From Limosilactobacillus antri DSM 16041 (lineage in GTDB: Bacteria; Bacillota; Bacilli; Lactobacillales; Lactobacillaceae), in NCBI RefSeq assembly GCF_000160835.1, contig NZ_GG700732.1, positions 375,038 to 407,466 of the forward strand: a stretch of 32,429 bases of DNA, in the 5' to 3' direction. Of the stretch, positions 14,544 to 23,432 are shown in pieces (positions within the stretch are counted from its first letter, which is position 1; the number at the start of each line of letters is the position of its first letter). A program made the translations under genes and the position numbers. A model generated the notes under the pieces. The model was not told where the DNA came from. It did not search any database and was given only the letters and a program-made list of their open reading frames with translations.

Positions 14544-15548
14544 ATGAGTCAACGTGTAACCATCGGCGACGTTGCTAAGCAAGCCGGTGTTTCCGTAACC
14601 ACAGTTTCCCGGATTATTAATGGCCACTACGAAAAGATGCGCCCGGCCACCAGAGAGCGGGTGGAAGCAGTCATTGACCAGCTGCACTTTGCCCCCACCG
14701 CTTCCGCCCAGCGCCTGCGCCAGGACCAGGGCCACGTCATCGGCGTCCTGGTTGGGGACATTGCTAACCACTTCTCCTCCTTGCTAGCGAAAGGGATCGA
14801 TGACGTCCTCAAGCAGGCTGGTTACGATATACTCTTAGTGAATACCAACAACGACCAGGCAACCGAAAAGCGGGCCCTGCAAAGGCTCTACCAGCAGCAG
14901 GTCGACGGCCTGATTATCCAGCCGGATGCCCGCTACTTCCAGCAGTTTGCGGGAATGGTCAAGCATAAGGTCCCGTTAGTAATCGTCGACCGGGAAATTG
15001 ACGACTTGCCGTCAGATGTGACCGCGATTACCAGTGCCAACCGGGACGCCTGCTTCCGGCTTGGCAAGCACCTGGCTGAGCGGGACTACCAGAACATTTT
15101 AGCGATCAGTGCCCACTTTGCCGACGCTTCAGGGCAGATTCCCCGACTAGCGGGGCTAGCAGCGGCCGCAACCGAGTACGGTTTAACCTTCCGCAACCTG
15201 GAAACGCGGGGCCACGACCGCCGCTGGCTGGCAGATAATTTCAGCCATGAGTTGGCCCAGCTTTCAGGCCGGACGGCGGTAATTTCGTTAATGGGACCGG
15301 TCCTCTTCGACCTCCTGGCAATTTGCCAACAGCACCACCTGACCTTCCCCGACGACTTCGGCCTGATTAGCTTTGACGACTGGGAATGGTCGCAGTTTGT
15401 CGGCCACGGCATCTACCTGCTCAAGCAGGACATGGAGCTAATGGGTAACCTCGCCGCCCAACGTCTCCTCCAGCAGATTGAGCAACGCCGCCTGGACGGG
15501 TCGACTACCCTGCTGCCGGTTGAAGCTGTCGACCGGCCGTCACTTTAG
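14544..15548 (+). CDS. LacI-family regulator, probably of gluconate genes
   Basis: A 334-residue LacI-type protein. The helix-turn-helix is TIGDVAKQAGVSVTTVSRI (7-25), followed by a hinge ending ASAQRLRQ and a sugar-binding sensor domain beginning VIGVLVGDIANHFSSLLAKGIDDVL. The sensor resembles the KdgR branch of the family, which handles gluconate and keto-gluconate signals. AAGGA lies 9 bases before ATG 14544. Being directly downstream of gntK-gntP it most likely represses that operon through the CGCTTYCAT sites, but a terminator separates them. Its own promoter is not obvious. No terminator separates it from menC, which begins 34 bases after its stop, so the two may share a transcript. Confidence 0.88.
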   Translation: MSQRVTIGDVAKQAGVSVTTVSRIINGHYEKMRPATRERVEAVIDQLHFAPTASAQRLRQDQGHVIGVLVGDIANHFSSLLAKGIDDVLKQAGYDILLVNTNNDQATEKRALQRLYQQQVDGLIIQPDARYFQQFAGMVKHKVPLVIVDREIDDLPSDVTAITSANRDACFRLGKHLAERDYQNILAISAHFADASGQIPRLAGLAAAATEYGLTFRNLETRGHDRRWLADNFSHELAQLSGRTAVISLMGPVLFDLLAICQQHHLTFPDDFGLISFDDWEWSQFVGHGIYLLKQDMELMGNLAAQRLLQQIEQRRLDGSTTLLPVEAVDRPSL

Positions 15549-15582
15549 AGCCGCCATTTTCCCGTAAATGAAAGGATTAGAA

Positions 15583-16686
15583 ATGAAAATAAGTACTGCC
15601 GAGATGTATAAAATCAGCTTACCACTCCGCTCCCCCTTCAAAACCAGCTTTGGACAAATGACCAGCAAGGATTTTATCCTGCTGGTTTTGCATGATCAAA
15701 ACGGCAACTGCGGTTATGGTGAGTGTTCCGCGTTCGCCACCCCCTTTTATACGGAAGAGTTCCGGGATAGTGCATACTTATTGCTCAAGGACACGCTGCT
15801 TCCCGCCCTCCTCAACCAAGAGCTGGCCGCGCCCGACCAGCTGGCCGGCCTGTTTAACAAAATTAGGGGCAATCACATGGCTAAGGCCGCTATTGACAAC
15901 GCATGCTGGGACCTATTTGCCAAGCGGCAGCACCAGGCGCTGGCCAAGGCCATCGGCGGCGTTAAAAGGCAAGTCACCGCCGGGGTAAGCATTGGCATTC
16001 AGCCATCCCCCGGTGCATTAGTGGCAGCAGTCAGCACCTATGTTGCGGCGGGCTACCAGCGGGTAAAAGTCAAAATTAAGCCTGGAGCAGATTACGCATA
16101 CCTAAAAGCAGTTCGCGACCAGTTCCCCCGGCTTGAATTAATGGCTGACGCCAATTCGGCCTATACATTATCCGACGCCGCGACCCTCCAACGGCTCGAC
16201 GCGTTAAAGCTGCTGATGATCGAACAACCCCTTGCAGCAGACGACCTTGTGCAGCATGCCAAACTCCAGCGAGAATTAAGAACTCCGCTCTGTCTTGATG
16301 AAAGCATCACTGGACTGGCGGCTGCCCAAGCAATGATCCAGTTGGGCAGTGGACGAATCATTAACATCAAAGTTAGTCGGGTCGGTGGTCTGTCGGCGGC
16401 CAAACAAATCCAAGCCCTGGCCAGGGCCAACCAGCTCGATTGTTGGTGTGGGGGGATGCTGGGGTCAGGAGTTGCCCGTGCAGCCGACATTGCTGCTGCG
16501 TCGCTCCCCGGCTTCACCCTCCCCAATGACATTTCCAGCTCCCAGCGGTATTTTGAAAAAGACATTATTACCCCCGAGATTACCCAGGAAAATGGTAAAA
16601 TCATGGTCCCAACCGCTGCTGGAATTGGTTATGACCTCAACTGGGCGGTAATACACCAGTACGCGACCGAAACGGCCACCATTTAG
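15583..16686 (+). CDS. menC: o-Succinylbenzoate synthase (MenC type 2, enolase superfamily)
   Basis: A 367-residue enolase-superfamily enzyme that dehydrates SHCHC to o-succinylbenzoate in menaquinone synthesis. The catalytic set is complete: VKVKIKP with Lys164/Lys166, metal ligands Asp189 (ADANS), Glu214 (IEQPL) and Asp239 (LDES), and Lys263 (NIKVSRVGG). Start ATG 15583 has AAAGGA 6 bases upstream, better than the in-frame ATG 15568. The C-terminal WCGGMLGSGVARA reads GSG where relatives usually have ESG, a small departure. N-succinylamino acid racemase is the close alternative in this family, but the convergent menF, menD and menH genes settle the assignment. It lies 34 bases after the LacI-type gene and is the only men gene on this strand. 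Confidence 0.9.
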   Translation: MKISTAEMYKISLPLRSPFKTSFGQMTSKDFILLVLHDQNGNCGYGECSAFATPFYTEEFRDSAYLLLKDTLLPALLNQELAAPDQLAGLFNKIRGNHMAKAAIDNACWDLFAKRQHQALAKAIGGVKRQVTAGVSIGIQPSPGALVAAVSTYVAAGYQRVKVKIKPGADYAYLKAVRDQFPRLELMADANSAYTLSDAATLQRLDALKLLMIEQPLAADDLVQHAKLQRELRTPLCLDESITGLAAAQAMIQLGSGRIINIKVSRVGGLSAAKQIQALARANQLDCWCGGMLGSGVARAADIAAASLPGFTLPNDISSSQRYFEKDIITPEITQENGKIMVPTAAGIGYDLNWAVIHQYATETATI

Positions 16687-16725
16687 CCACCCACGTTAGG
16701 CAAGGCGGGTGGTTAAATGGTGGCC
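16674..16725. terminator. Long hairpin across the menC stop codon between convergent genes
   Basis: GGCCACCATTTAGCCACCC (16674-16692) pairs with GGGTGGTTAAATGGTGGCC (16707-16725): 19 pairs with one G-U, 14-base loop. The left arm includes the TAG stop of menC. There is no U-tract on either strand, so it may be a 3' processing or stability element instead of an intrinsic terminator. It also lies just beyond the aroK stop on the other strand. Confidence 0.6.
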
Positions 16726-16743
16726 AGCGATGCGAAATCGGCA

Positions 16744-17274
16744 TTACTCATCTTCAGGAAGCCGACCATGGCGCAAGTTCCCTAATTCAGTGATGATCCG
16801 CTCGATCGTCTGCTGGACGGTTAACTCGCCCGTATTAATCGTAATATCTGCGCATTCTTCATAAGCCGCCGACCGGTTTGCTTGCAAATCGGCAACGGCT
16901 TGAACGCTCAAACCAGTTGCCAGCGGCCGGTTTGAGCGTTTTTGCAACCGCCGGTAGATTTTACCAGCAGCTGCTTGCAGCAAAATAATTTTAGCACCAC
17001 TTGCCCTTATTGCTTGCCGGTTACGCACCCGGAGCGGGGTTCCGCCACCAGTGGCTAAAATCCCGGGCAGATGAATCGTTGCCGCAAGGGTGTCCGCTTC
17101 TAAATCCCGAAAATAAGGCTCGCCATATTGACGAAAAATTTGTGGGATCCTCAGCTTGCTGCGCGCTTCAATTTCATCATCAAGGTCATGGACCGGCAGC
17201 GCTAGTTTCTGGCCCAGCAGCTGACTAATCGTCGTCTTGCCACTGGCCATAAACCCAATTAGTATAATTTCCAT
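16744..17274 (-). CDS. aroK: Shikimate kinase
   Basis: A 176-residue P-loop kinase that makes shikimate 3-phosphate. Walker A is GFMASGKT (7-14), the shikimate-binding DLDDE (31-35) and FRDLEAD follow, GGG occurs in LATGGGTPL, and the lid carries RSNRPL. GAGGT lies 7 bases before the ATG, and the gene begins 5 bases after the aroA stop. It is the last gene of the menF...aroK run. Length and motifs are normal. Confidence 0.95.
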   Translation of the reverse strand: MEIILIGFMASGKTTISQLLGQKLALPVHDLDDEIEARSKLRIPQIFRQYGEPYFRDLEADTLAATIHLPGILATGGGTPLRVRNRQAIRASGAKIILLQAAAGKIYRRLQKRSNRPLATGLSVQAVADLQANRSAAYEECADITINTGELTVQQTIERIITELGNLRHGRLPEDE

Positions 17275-17279
17275 TTTAA

Positions 17280-18566
17280 TTACCTCATCAAGCGGGCTAA
17301 GTCAGCAAAAAAACGCGGGTATGAAACATCAATTGCCGCTGAATTCGCTAAAAAAAGCGGCTGCTTTGCCTTCAATGCCGCAACTGCAACCATCATCCCC
17401 AAGCGGTGATCACCAAAACTATCAAATACCGGATCCATAACTTGCCAATCCGGCTTACCAGTAATTACCATCCCATCGGGCAGTTCTGTGACCGTGACCC
17501 CGAGCTGGCGCAGGATCGCAATAGTTGCCTTAATCCGGTCAGTTTCCTTAAAGCGCAACTCTCCAGCCCCCCGAATGCTACTTTGCCCAGGCACACTGGC
17601 AGCCAGTAGGGCAACTAACGGCAGCTCATCAATCACGGCAGGAATGTCTGCCGGACCAAGGGTAATCGGCCGCAAGTGACCACTCCGAACCACTACGTCG
17701 CCAATCGGTTCGCCATCAGCAGGGCGCTGGGTAATGGCTAAGTTTGCCCCCATCCGTGTGAGGACTTTGAGGATTCCGGTGCGGTACGGATTAAGGCCTA
17801 CCTTGCTCAGCCTAATCTGTGAATGTGGAACAAGCGTACCGGCTGTTAGCCAAAAGGCGGCCGAAGAAATGTCCCCAGGGACCCGCAGCGTGCGCGCAAC
17901 CAGCGCTTTGGCTGGATGAACAATAATCTCGCGGTCACCATTAGTCTTTACATCGGCGCCAAACTGGCGCAGCATGATTTCGGTGTGGTTGCGCGTCGGC
18001 AATTTTTCGATAATCCGGGATGGCCGGTCGGCTAATAAGGCGGCAAACAGCAGGGCGCTTTTTAGCTGCGCACTCGCAACCGGCAACTGGTAGTTGGCCC
18101 CATGGAGGAAATGCCCCCTGATCACCGCGGGTAGAGTACCCGCTGCTGATAGCTGGACTTCGCCGCCAAATAACGTTAACGGGTCGCTAACTCGTTTCAT
18201 CGGTCGCTGACTCAACGACCGGTCACCCAATAGGCAACTCGTAAAATTTTGGCCTGCTAAAATCCCCATCAAAAGCCGCGTGGTGGTCCCCGAATTATTC
18301 ATCTGCAAGGGATCGGGGGCTTTTTTTAAGCCCCGTAGCCCTACTCCGTGAACCACAAGCCGCGTTTTTTCTTGGTCGATTTGTACTCCTAAGGCCCGGC
18401 AGGCGTTCACCGTTGTTTGGCAATCTTCTCCCTGGGCGAACTGGTCGATCGTCGTCAGACCGGTCGCCAGGGAGCCAATCATTACCGCGCGATGAGACAT
18501 GCTTTTATCACCGGGCAGACTTATTGTCCCGGCTAATCCGTTAGCCGCCCTCTGTAATTCTTTCAT
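17280..18566 (-). CDS. aroA: 3-Phosphoshikimate 1-carboxyvinyltransferase (EPSP synthase)
   Basis: A 428-residue EPSP synthase joining phosphoenolpyruvate to shikimate 3-phosphate. The substrate-binding LPGDKSMSHR (17-26), MNNSGTTTRLLMGIL (from residue 89) and C-terminal LRFKETDRI are intact. The NSGTTTR form is the one seen in Gram-positive enzymes. GGGAG lies 6 bases before ATG 18566, 11 bases after the aroC stop. It works between AroK and AroC, and all three are adjacent. Confidence 0.96.
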   Translation of the reverse strand: MKELQRAANGLAGTISLPGDKSMSHRAVMIGSLATGLTTIDQFAQGEDCQTTVNACRALGVQIDQEKTRLVVHGVGLRGLKKAPDPLQMNNSGTTTRLLMGILAGQNFTSCLLGDRSLSQRPMKRVSDPLTLFGGEVQLSAAGTLPAVIRGHFLHGANYQLPVASAQLKSALLFAALLADRPSRIIEKLPTRNHTEIMLRQFGADVKTNGDREIIVHPAKALVARTLRVPGDISSAAFWLTAGTLVPHSQIRLSKVGLNPYRTGILKVLTRMGANLAITQRPADGEPIGDVVVRSGHLRPITLGPADIPAVIDELPLVALLAASVPGQSSIRGAGELRFKETDRIKATIAILRQLGVTVTELPDGMVITGKPDWQVMDPVFDSFGDHRLGMMVAVAALKAKQPLFLANSAAIDVSYPRFFADLARLMR

Positions 18567-18577
18567 CCTAATCTCCC

Positions 18578-19744
18578 TTACGCTTCGCTGATTTCTTGAC
18601 GGTACCGAGCAAGGGCTTCCCTTAGCCTTTCCAGATTTGCGGATTCAAAGGTCGCCGTAATTTCTTTAGCTAATTCGATTGCCACCACGCTGGCAACAAT
18701 GACTGACGCCGGAACAACCGCGGTTGTATCGGAGCGTTCAACATTTGCCCGGACCGCCTGCTTGGTATTAATGTCCACCGTTTGCAAGGGGTGATACAAG
18801 GTTGGAATCGGCTTGACCGTTGCATTAATAACCAGGGGCATCCCGTTAGTCATTCCGCCCTCAAAGCCGCCCAGGTGATTCGAGAGCCGGTAGTACCCCC
18901 GCAGCTTTTGGTATGCAATCTCATCCATCGCCTGACTGCCAGCCATCTGACCGAGCTGCTGCCCGTCGCCAAAGCTGACCCCCTTGATTGCGTTAACACT
19001 GATCACGGCCGCAGCAATTTTGGCATCCAGCTTTGCCTGCGCGCTCGCGTAGCTTCCTAGCCCGGCCGGCACATTTTCGACCAGGACCCGGACTTGTCCG
19101 CCAAGCGTATCACCAGCTTGTCTACTTTGATCAATTAGCGCATGAATTGGCGCCACCTGTTCTTGGTTAGCAATCCGCAAATCATTTTCCAAAATGGCCC
19201 GGCCTACTTGCCCAACCGTCAACGTTGCCGGCTCAGTGACGGCAATCGAACCAATTTGTTGGACATAACCAACTAGCTGGATGCCAAGTGCGGCCAATAG
19301 CTGGGTACAGACGTTTCCAATGGCTACCCGCATGGCAGTTTCGCGAGCGGACGAGCGTTCCAAAACGTTTCTCAGGTCCCGGTGCCGGGTCTTCAATCCG
19401 CCCACTAGGTCTGCATGGCCCGGACGCGGGCGTTCCACCTTGCGCCTGGTATTTTCCCTGTTCGGACTGCTGAGCGGATCCATAATCCGGGCCCAGTTGG
19501 CGTGGTCACGGTTGGCAATCTCCAGTGCTAACGGTGAACCAAGGGTCATCCCATGCCGCAGCCCGCCCACGATATTAACCTGGTCGTGCTCAATTTGTTG
19601 TCGGTGGCCCCGGCCATAGCCAGCCTGCCGGCTCCGCAGTACCTGGTTGATCTGCTCGACATCTAATTTTAATCCAGCCGGCACCCCGGTTAAAATTCCC
19701 GTTAATTGCGGCCCGTGGGATTCGCCAGCGGTATAATACTCCAT
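18578..19744 (-). CDS. aroC: Chorismate synthase
   Basis: A 388-residue FMN-dependent chorismate synthase. The signatures TAGESHGPQL (5-14), RSSARETAMRVAIG and LGGFEGGMTNG are present. It converts EPSP to chorismate, the substrate of MenF encoded in the same run. Its ATG overlaps the stop of the preceding MFS gene by one base (TAATG), with GGGAGG 7 bases upstream, implying translational coupling. It needs reduced FMN, and no flavin reductase gene is adjacent. Confidence 0.96.
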   Translation of the reverse strand: MEYYTAGESHGPQLTGILTGVPAGLKLDVEQINQVLRSRQAGYGRGHRQQIEHDQVNIVGGLRHGMTLGSPLALEIANRDHANWARIMDPLSSPNRENTRRKVERPRPGHADLVGGLKTRHRDLRNVLERSSARETAMRVAIGNVCTQLLAALGIQLVGYVQQIGSIAVTEPATLTVGQVGRAILENDLRIANQEQVAPIHALIDQSRQAGDTLGGQVRVLVENVPAGLGSYASAQAKLDAKIAAAVISVNAIKGVSFGDGQQLGQMAGSQAMDEIAYQKLRGYYRLSNHLGGFEGGMTNGMPLVINATVKPIPTLYHPLQTVDINTKQAVRANVERSDTTAVVPASVIVASVVAIELAKEITATFESANLERLREALARYRQEISEA

Positions 19745-20934
19745 TAATTTACCTCCCGTGAATGGCTAATCAGTGCCAGGACCAGCATCAATAAGAAGCC
19801 GCTGCCAGCTACCAAGAGATTGGCTGAAAAAGCGGTGCCGACGCTGTGAACCGACAGGCTCCCCGAAATTAGCGGCACCGTAAAGGACGCGATACTGCCA
19901 AAGAAATAAAAGGCCCCGGTCACTAGCCCCCGGTGCGCCGGATAGAGCTTCATAAATACGGTCAGGCCCGTCTGCATCACTCCACTAGCTGCGCTAAAAC
20001 CAAAGATCAAACTCATCGCATTTGCAAGCCAAACTTCCCCGCCGGCCCTAATCAGGACGACAAGGGAAAGTAGTGCCAGCAAGTTCAGACCAATCAGCAG
20101 GATAAATTCGTTTGTGCCGATTTTTAACAGGTAAAAGAGTACGAAAACTCCGACAATTGAGCCGATGCTATACAGCGAGAGCAGGCCGTGGGCAGCCAAG
20201 TTGCTATAATGGAAAACCCGTTGCGCAAAGATGGTAATCCACTGGGTAAACCAGATCATAAGTGCCATCGAGCTATAACCATAGGCAAGGAGCAAGATCG
20301 TTTGCACCACTTTTTTGCCGGTCATCGAACGGCTGGCTGCGATACTGTCGGCAGCAGCTGACGTCTGGATTCGTTGGGCAAAAGTAATTGGGAGCAGGTT
20401 GAGCACATTAACCACTAACAATCCGGCCATCACCATAAACGACCAGCCAAACCAAAGCTGGTAATCGGCCAGCCAAGCAACCAGTAGCGGGAGGACAAAC
20501 TCCCCGGCGGACATTGCGCCCTTGATCAGGACGGTGCCATAGCCATTGCCACCGCTAACCTCCACGAGCGTCGGATAGGTTCCCGCGTCGAGCGCCGAGT
20601 TAGCGACCCCGGCAAGGATCGCCATCGCATATGCGACCGCGATGTTTTTTGTCGTTACCATGCCCACGGCGAAAATAAAATAAGCTGCCATGCCCAGGTA
20701 GATTAAAAGCTTCCGGTTTAACAGGTCGGCAAGGGCACCGGTTAATAGGTACGCAAACAGCCGCCCGATCCCGATCCCCGAAATGACAAACGAAACAATC
20801 TTAATGCTGGTATGCCAGCTGTTACTCAGCGCCGTCATATTTTGGGCTAAAATAATGATCCCAAAACCATGGATGAAATAGTTAAGGTATAGGCCGAGCA
20901 ATAGCCGCGGCCTGCTTGTCGTTACATTGTTCAT
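19744..20934 (-). CDS. MFS transporter embedded in the men/aro operon
   Basis: A 396-residue major facilitator protein with about 12 helices; the loop after helix 2 reads TGALADLLNRK, a form of the MFS motif A. The start is ATG 20934, which has AAGGGAG 5 bases upstream and lies just after the menH stop; an upstream in-frame start at 21024 would lie inside menH. It is coupled to aroC by a one-base overlap. I do not recognise a substrate-specific subfamily. Its place between the menaquinone and shikimate genes suggests import of shikimate or a related cyclohexene acid, or movement of an aromatic intermediate, but that is inference. Confidence 0.88.
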   Translation of the reverse strand: MNNVTTSRPRLLLGLYLNYFIHGFGIIILAQNMTALSNSWHTSIKIVSFVISGIGIGRLFAYLLTGALADLLNRKLLIYLGMAAYFIFAVGMVTTKNIAVAYAMAILAGVANSALDAGTYPTLVEVSGGNGYGTVLIKGAMSAGEFVLPLLVAWLADYQLWFGWSFMVMAGLLVVNVLNLLPITFAQRIQTSAAADSIAASRSMTGKKVVQTILLLAYGYSSMALMIWFTQWITIFAQRVFHYSNLAAHGLLSLYSIGSIVGVFVLFYLLKIGTNEFILLIGLNLLALLSLVVLIRAGGEVWLANAMSLIFGFSAASGVMQTGLTVFMKLYPAHRGLVTGAFYFFGSIASFTVPLISGSLSVHSVGTAFSANLLVAGSGFLLMLVLALISHSREVN

Positions 20935-20944
20935 AAAAACTCCC

Positions 20945-21757
20945 TTAAATCTGCTGGCCCGGCTGGACGGCGAGCCAATCACAGACGGTCGCTGCAAATT
21001 GTGCGGCCTGTTCAAGATGAACACAGTGCCCCCCGTTCAGGGTCGTAATCGTAATCTGTGGTGCCGTCTGCTTCATTTGCCGGGCAATTGCTTGAAACTT
21101 GCGGTCAAGGCGCCCAACAATCAACAGGGTCGGCACGTGTTGCGGTAGCCGGGGCCAGTAGTTCGGCTGCCGGCCAGTCCCCATCATCATCAGGCTCATT
21201 GCCAAGCCATAGTTTTGCTGGCTTAACCGTTCTTCCCGAATGCGCATCCGGGTGACAGGCGGCAGTGCTTTTTGGCTGGCGAATAATGGCAGCCGTTCCC
21301 AACGATCGACAAAATCAACTAGCGGCCGGGTCAATAATTGCTTTGCGAGACCATCGTCGTGCTGGCAGCGCTCGTCACGCAGCCCGGGGTCAGCGATTCC
21401 CGGACTGGCACTCTCCAAGATCAGGCCACGAACCCGTGAATCATTGATTGCCCACGCCAGGGCGACCCGGCCCCCCATCGAATAGCCAAGCAGGTAATAG
21501 TCATCAATTTGCAAGCGCCGGGTTAAAGATTGCAGCGCTGCGATTACCGCCGTCATCCAGTAGTGCTCAGGGTGGACATAAACACTCGTTTGACCATGCC
21601 CAATCAAGTCAACCGCCAAGAAATTAAATGGCTGCTCTGGGGAAAACAAGCCCATAAAAGTGGCCCCAGTCCCCATGAAGCCATGGAGGCAGATGACTGT
21701 AGGCCGGTGCGGCTGGTAGTCCGTTAACCACTGATAATGATACTGCGGTTCAGTCAT
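20945..21757 (-). CDS. menH: SHCHC synthase, alpha/beta hydrolase fold
   Basis: A 270-residue alpha/beta hydrolase-fold protein. The oxyanion motif HGFMGTGATF (25-34), nucleophile elbow GYSMGGR with Ser93, Asp218 in GRLDRKF and a histidine in GGHCVHLEQ (His244 or His247) form the catalytic triad. MenH removes pyruvate from SEPHCHC to give SHCHC. Its start overlaps the menD stop by 8 bases with AGGAG upstream, so it is coupled to menD. The position between menD and the aro genes supports MenH over a general esterase. Confidence 0.92.
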   Translation of the reverse strand: MTEPQYHYQWLTDYQPHRPTVICLHGFMGTGATFMGLFSPEQPFNFLAVDLIGHGQTSVYVHPEHYWMTAVIAALQSLTRRLQIDDYYLLGYSMGGRVALAWAINDSRVRGLILESASPGIADPGLRDERCQHDDGLAKQLLTRPLVDFVDRWERLPLFASQKALPPVTRMRIREERLSQQNYGLAMSLMMMGTGRQPNYWPRLPQHVPTLLIVGRLDRKFQAIARQMKQTAPQITITTLNGGHCVHLEQAAQFAATVCDWLAVQPGQQI

Positions 21758-23432
21758 TTAGTTCACGCTCCTGCTGTTGGTATTGGGCGAGCAAGTGCTG
21801 CCATACTTTTACCGGTCCACTTTGCTGGTCTTCAACCTCAATCAGCCGGGGCGCTGTTTTTGTTAGCTCAGTAGTAAACGCTTCGAGTGTCGTCGGCTGA
21901 CAATAATCTAAGTGGTATAAGGATGCAACCGCGGTGAAATCCAGGTTTTGCGGCGTCTTAAAAAGAAGCTGAAAATCGGCCGCGGGCAGCTGGTGTTGGG
22001 GAAGAAAGGAGAAAATCCCCCCGCCATTGTTATTTAACAGGACAATGTTTACCGGCAACTGATAGCGGTAAATCATCGCCAAGCCGGTTAAATCATGGAA
22101 GAATGCCAAATCGCCAATCAGCATTGTCAATGGTCGGTCACTGCGGGCACAGATTCCCGCGGCCGTTGAGTTTAAGCCATCAATCCCATTGACGCCACGA
22201 TTACCGTATACGCGTACGCCCCGATTGCTGGCTTTTGCCAAGCGATCGAGCAGGCGGATCGCATTACTATTAGCAACAAAGAGGTCAGTATTTTTAAGGG
22301 TCGCCATTAATGCTGTAATTGCACTTGAGTGGTTGAGGCCCTGCCCCGTAATTTCTTCTTCCAGCAGACTTGCAGCCAGCCGCTGGCGCAATTGCCACTT
22401 CCCCAACCAGTCGCCTGAAACTGGTGTCAGCGGTAGCTGCTCGACGCTCGCGATAAATTCGCTAACCGTCATGTCGAGCAGGTAGTTGCTTGTATGCAAC
22501 TGATCCTTGAATTGCTGGCCGGCCTCGACCAAAATGGTCGGCAGCCGGTGCTTCCCCAACCATTGCGCAACCGACTTGGTGACCGGCAAGCGGCCAAACC
22601 GTAGGATCACTGCGGGCAGCGGCACTGTCCCCTGAAAAATCAAATCTGCCTGATGAAGGTAATTTGCGGACCTGCGACCAGTAGCCAGGTTAGTCAGGGG
22701 GTCGCCAATAATGGGCCAGTTAAGCCGCTCAGCGAGCGACAGTAGCTGCTCGGCCTCAGCAGGGGTCCGCTCTTCGCCAACAATGATCAACCCGTTTTGT
22801 CCCAGCAAGGCCGCCAACGGTCTTAGATCCGCGCGGCGCTGGTTTGGAATTAACTTAGTCGGCGCCGGCGCTGACGACGGAACTGTGAGGTCTGGTAGCA
22901 GTGGTTCTCTTAATGGGATATTCACTTGCACTGGACCTTTGGGCAGCTGGCTTGCTTGGGCAACCATCGTAAAACCTTGCCAATGACTGTAAGCCTCCAT
23001 TGTCGGACCAGCCTCAGGCAAGGCCAATTCCCGCGCCGCTTTAACATGGCTGCCGTACAGCTTTACCTGGTCCATCGCCTGTGGTGCACCGACCGCTTGC
23101 AGTTCCGCCGGACGATCGGTCGTCAAGACGATTAGGGGCAGGTTGGTGGCCTCCGCCTCACAAACAGCAGGAAAGTAGTTGGCGGCAGCACTGCCGGATG
23201 TGCAAACTAACGCTACCGGCTGCTGGCTTTGCTTGGCCAAGCCTAAGGCAAAAAAACCCGCCGAACGTTCATCAATGTCAATGTAGTGTTTAATTTCCGG
23301 ATCCCGGGCAACCAATACCGAAAGCGGCGTGGAGCGTGAACCAGAACTGATCACCGCTTGCTTGACCCCGCCGTGCTTTAAGCCGGCAATAAAGGCCAGG
23401 AGATACTTTGTTAGTGTTTGTTGATTATCCAT
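21750..23432 (-). CDS. menD: SEPHCHC synthase
   Basis: A 560-residue thiamine-diphosphate enzyme that joins 2-oxoglutarate-derived succinyl semialdehyde to isochorismate. SGSRSTPL (30-37) and IDERSAGFFALGLAK with Glu55 form the N-terminal catalytic part. GDLAFFHDLTGL together with NNNGGGIFSFLPQ forms the ThDP/metal-binding site. The start codon lies 22 bases inside the end of menF, so the two are translationally coupled. Full length. Confidence 0.96.
   Translation of the reverse strand: MDNQQTLTKYLLAFIAGLKHGGVKQAVISSGSRSTPLSVLVARDPEIKHYIDIDERSAGFFALGLAKQSQQPVALVCTSGSAAANYFPAVCEAEATNLPLIVLTTDRPAELQAVGAPQAMDQVKLYGSHVKAARELALPEAGPTMEAYSHWQGFTMVAQASQLPKGPVQVNIPLREPLLPDLTVPSSAPAPTKLIPNQRRADLRPLAALLGQNGLIIVGEERTPAEAEQLLSLAERLNWPIIGDPLTNLATGRRSANYLHQADLIFQGTVPLPAVILRFGRLPVTKSVAQWLGKHRLPTILVEAGQQFKDQLHTSNYLLDMTVSEFIASVEQLPLTPVSGDWLGKWQLRQRLAASLLEEEITGQGLNHSSAITALMATLKNTDLFVANSNAIRLLDRLAKASNRGVRVYGNRGVNGIDGLNSTAAGICARSDRPLTMLIGDLAFFHDLTGLAMIYRYQLPVNIVLLNNNGGGIFSFLPQHQLPAADFQLLFKTPQNLDFTAVASLYHLDYCQPTTLEAFTTELTKTAPRLIEVEDQQSGPVKVWQHLLAQYQQQERELND

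Noticed and set aside
20935..21024. 30-residue N-terminal extension of the MFS protein
   Set aside because: It lies inside menH, while ATG 20934 has a strong ribosome binding site and gives a normal MFS N-terminus.
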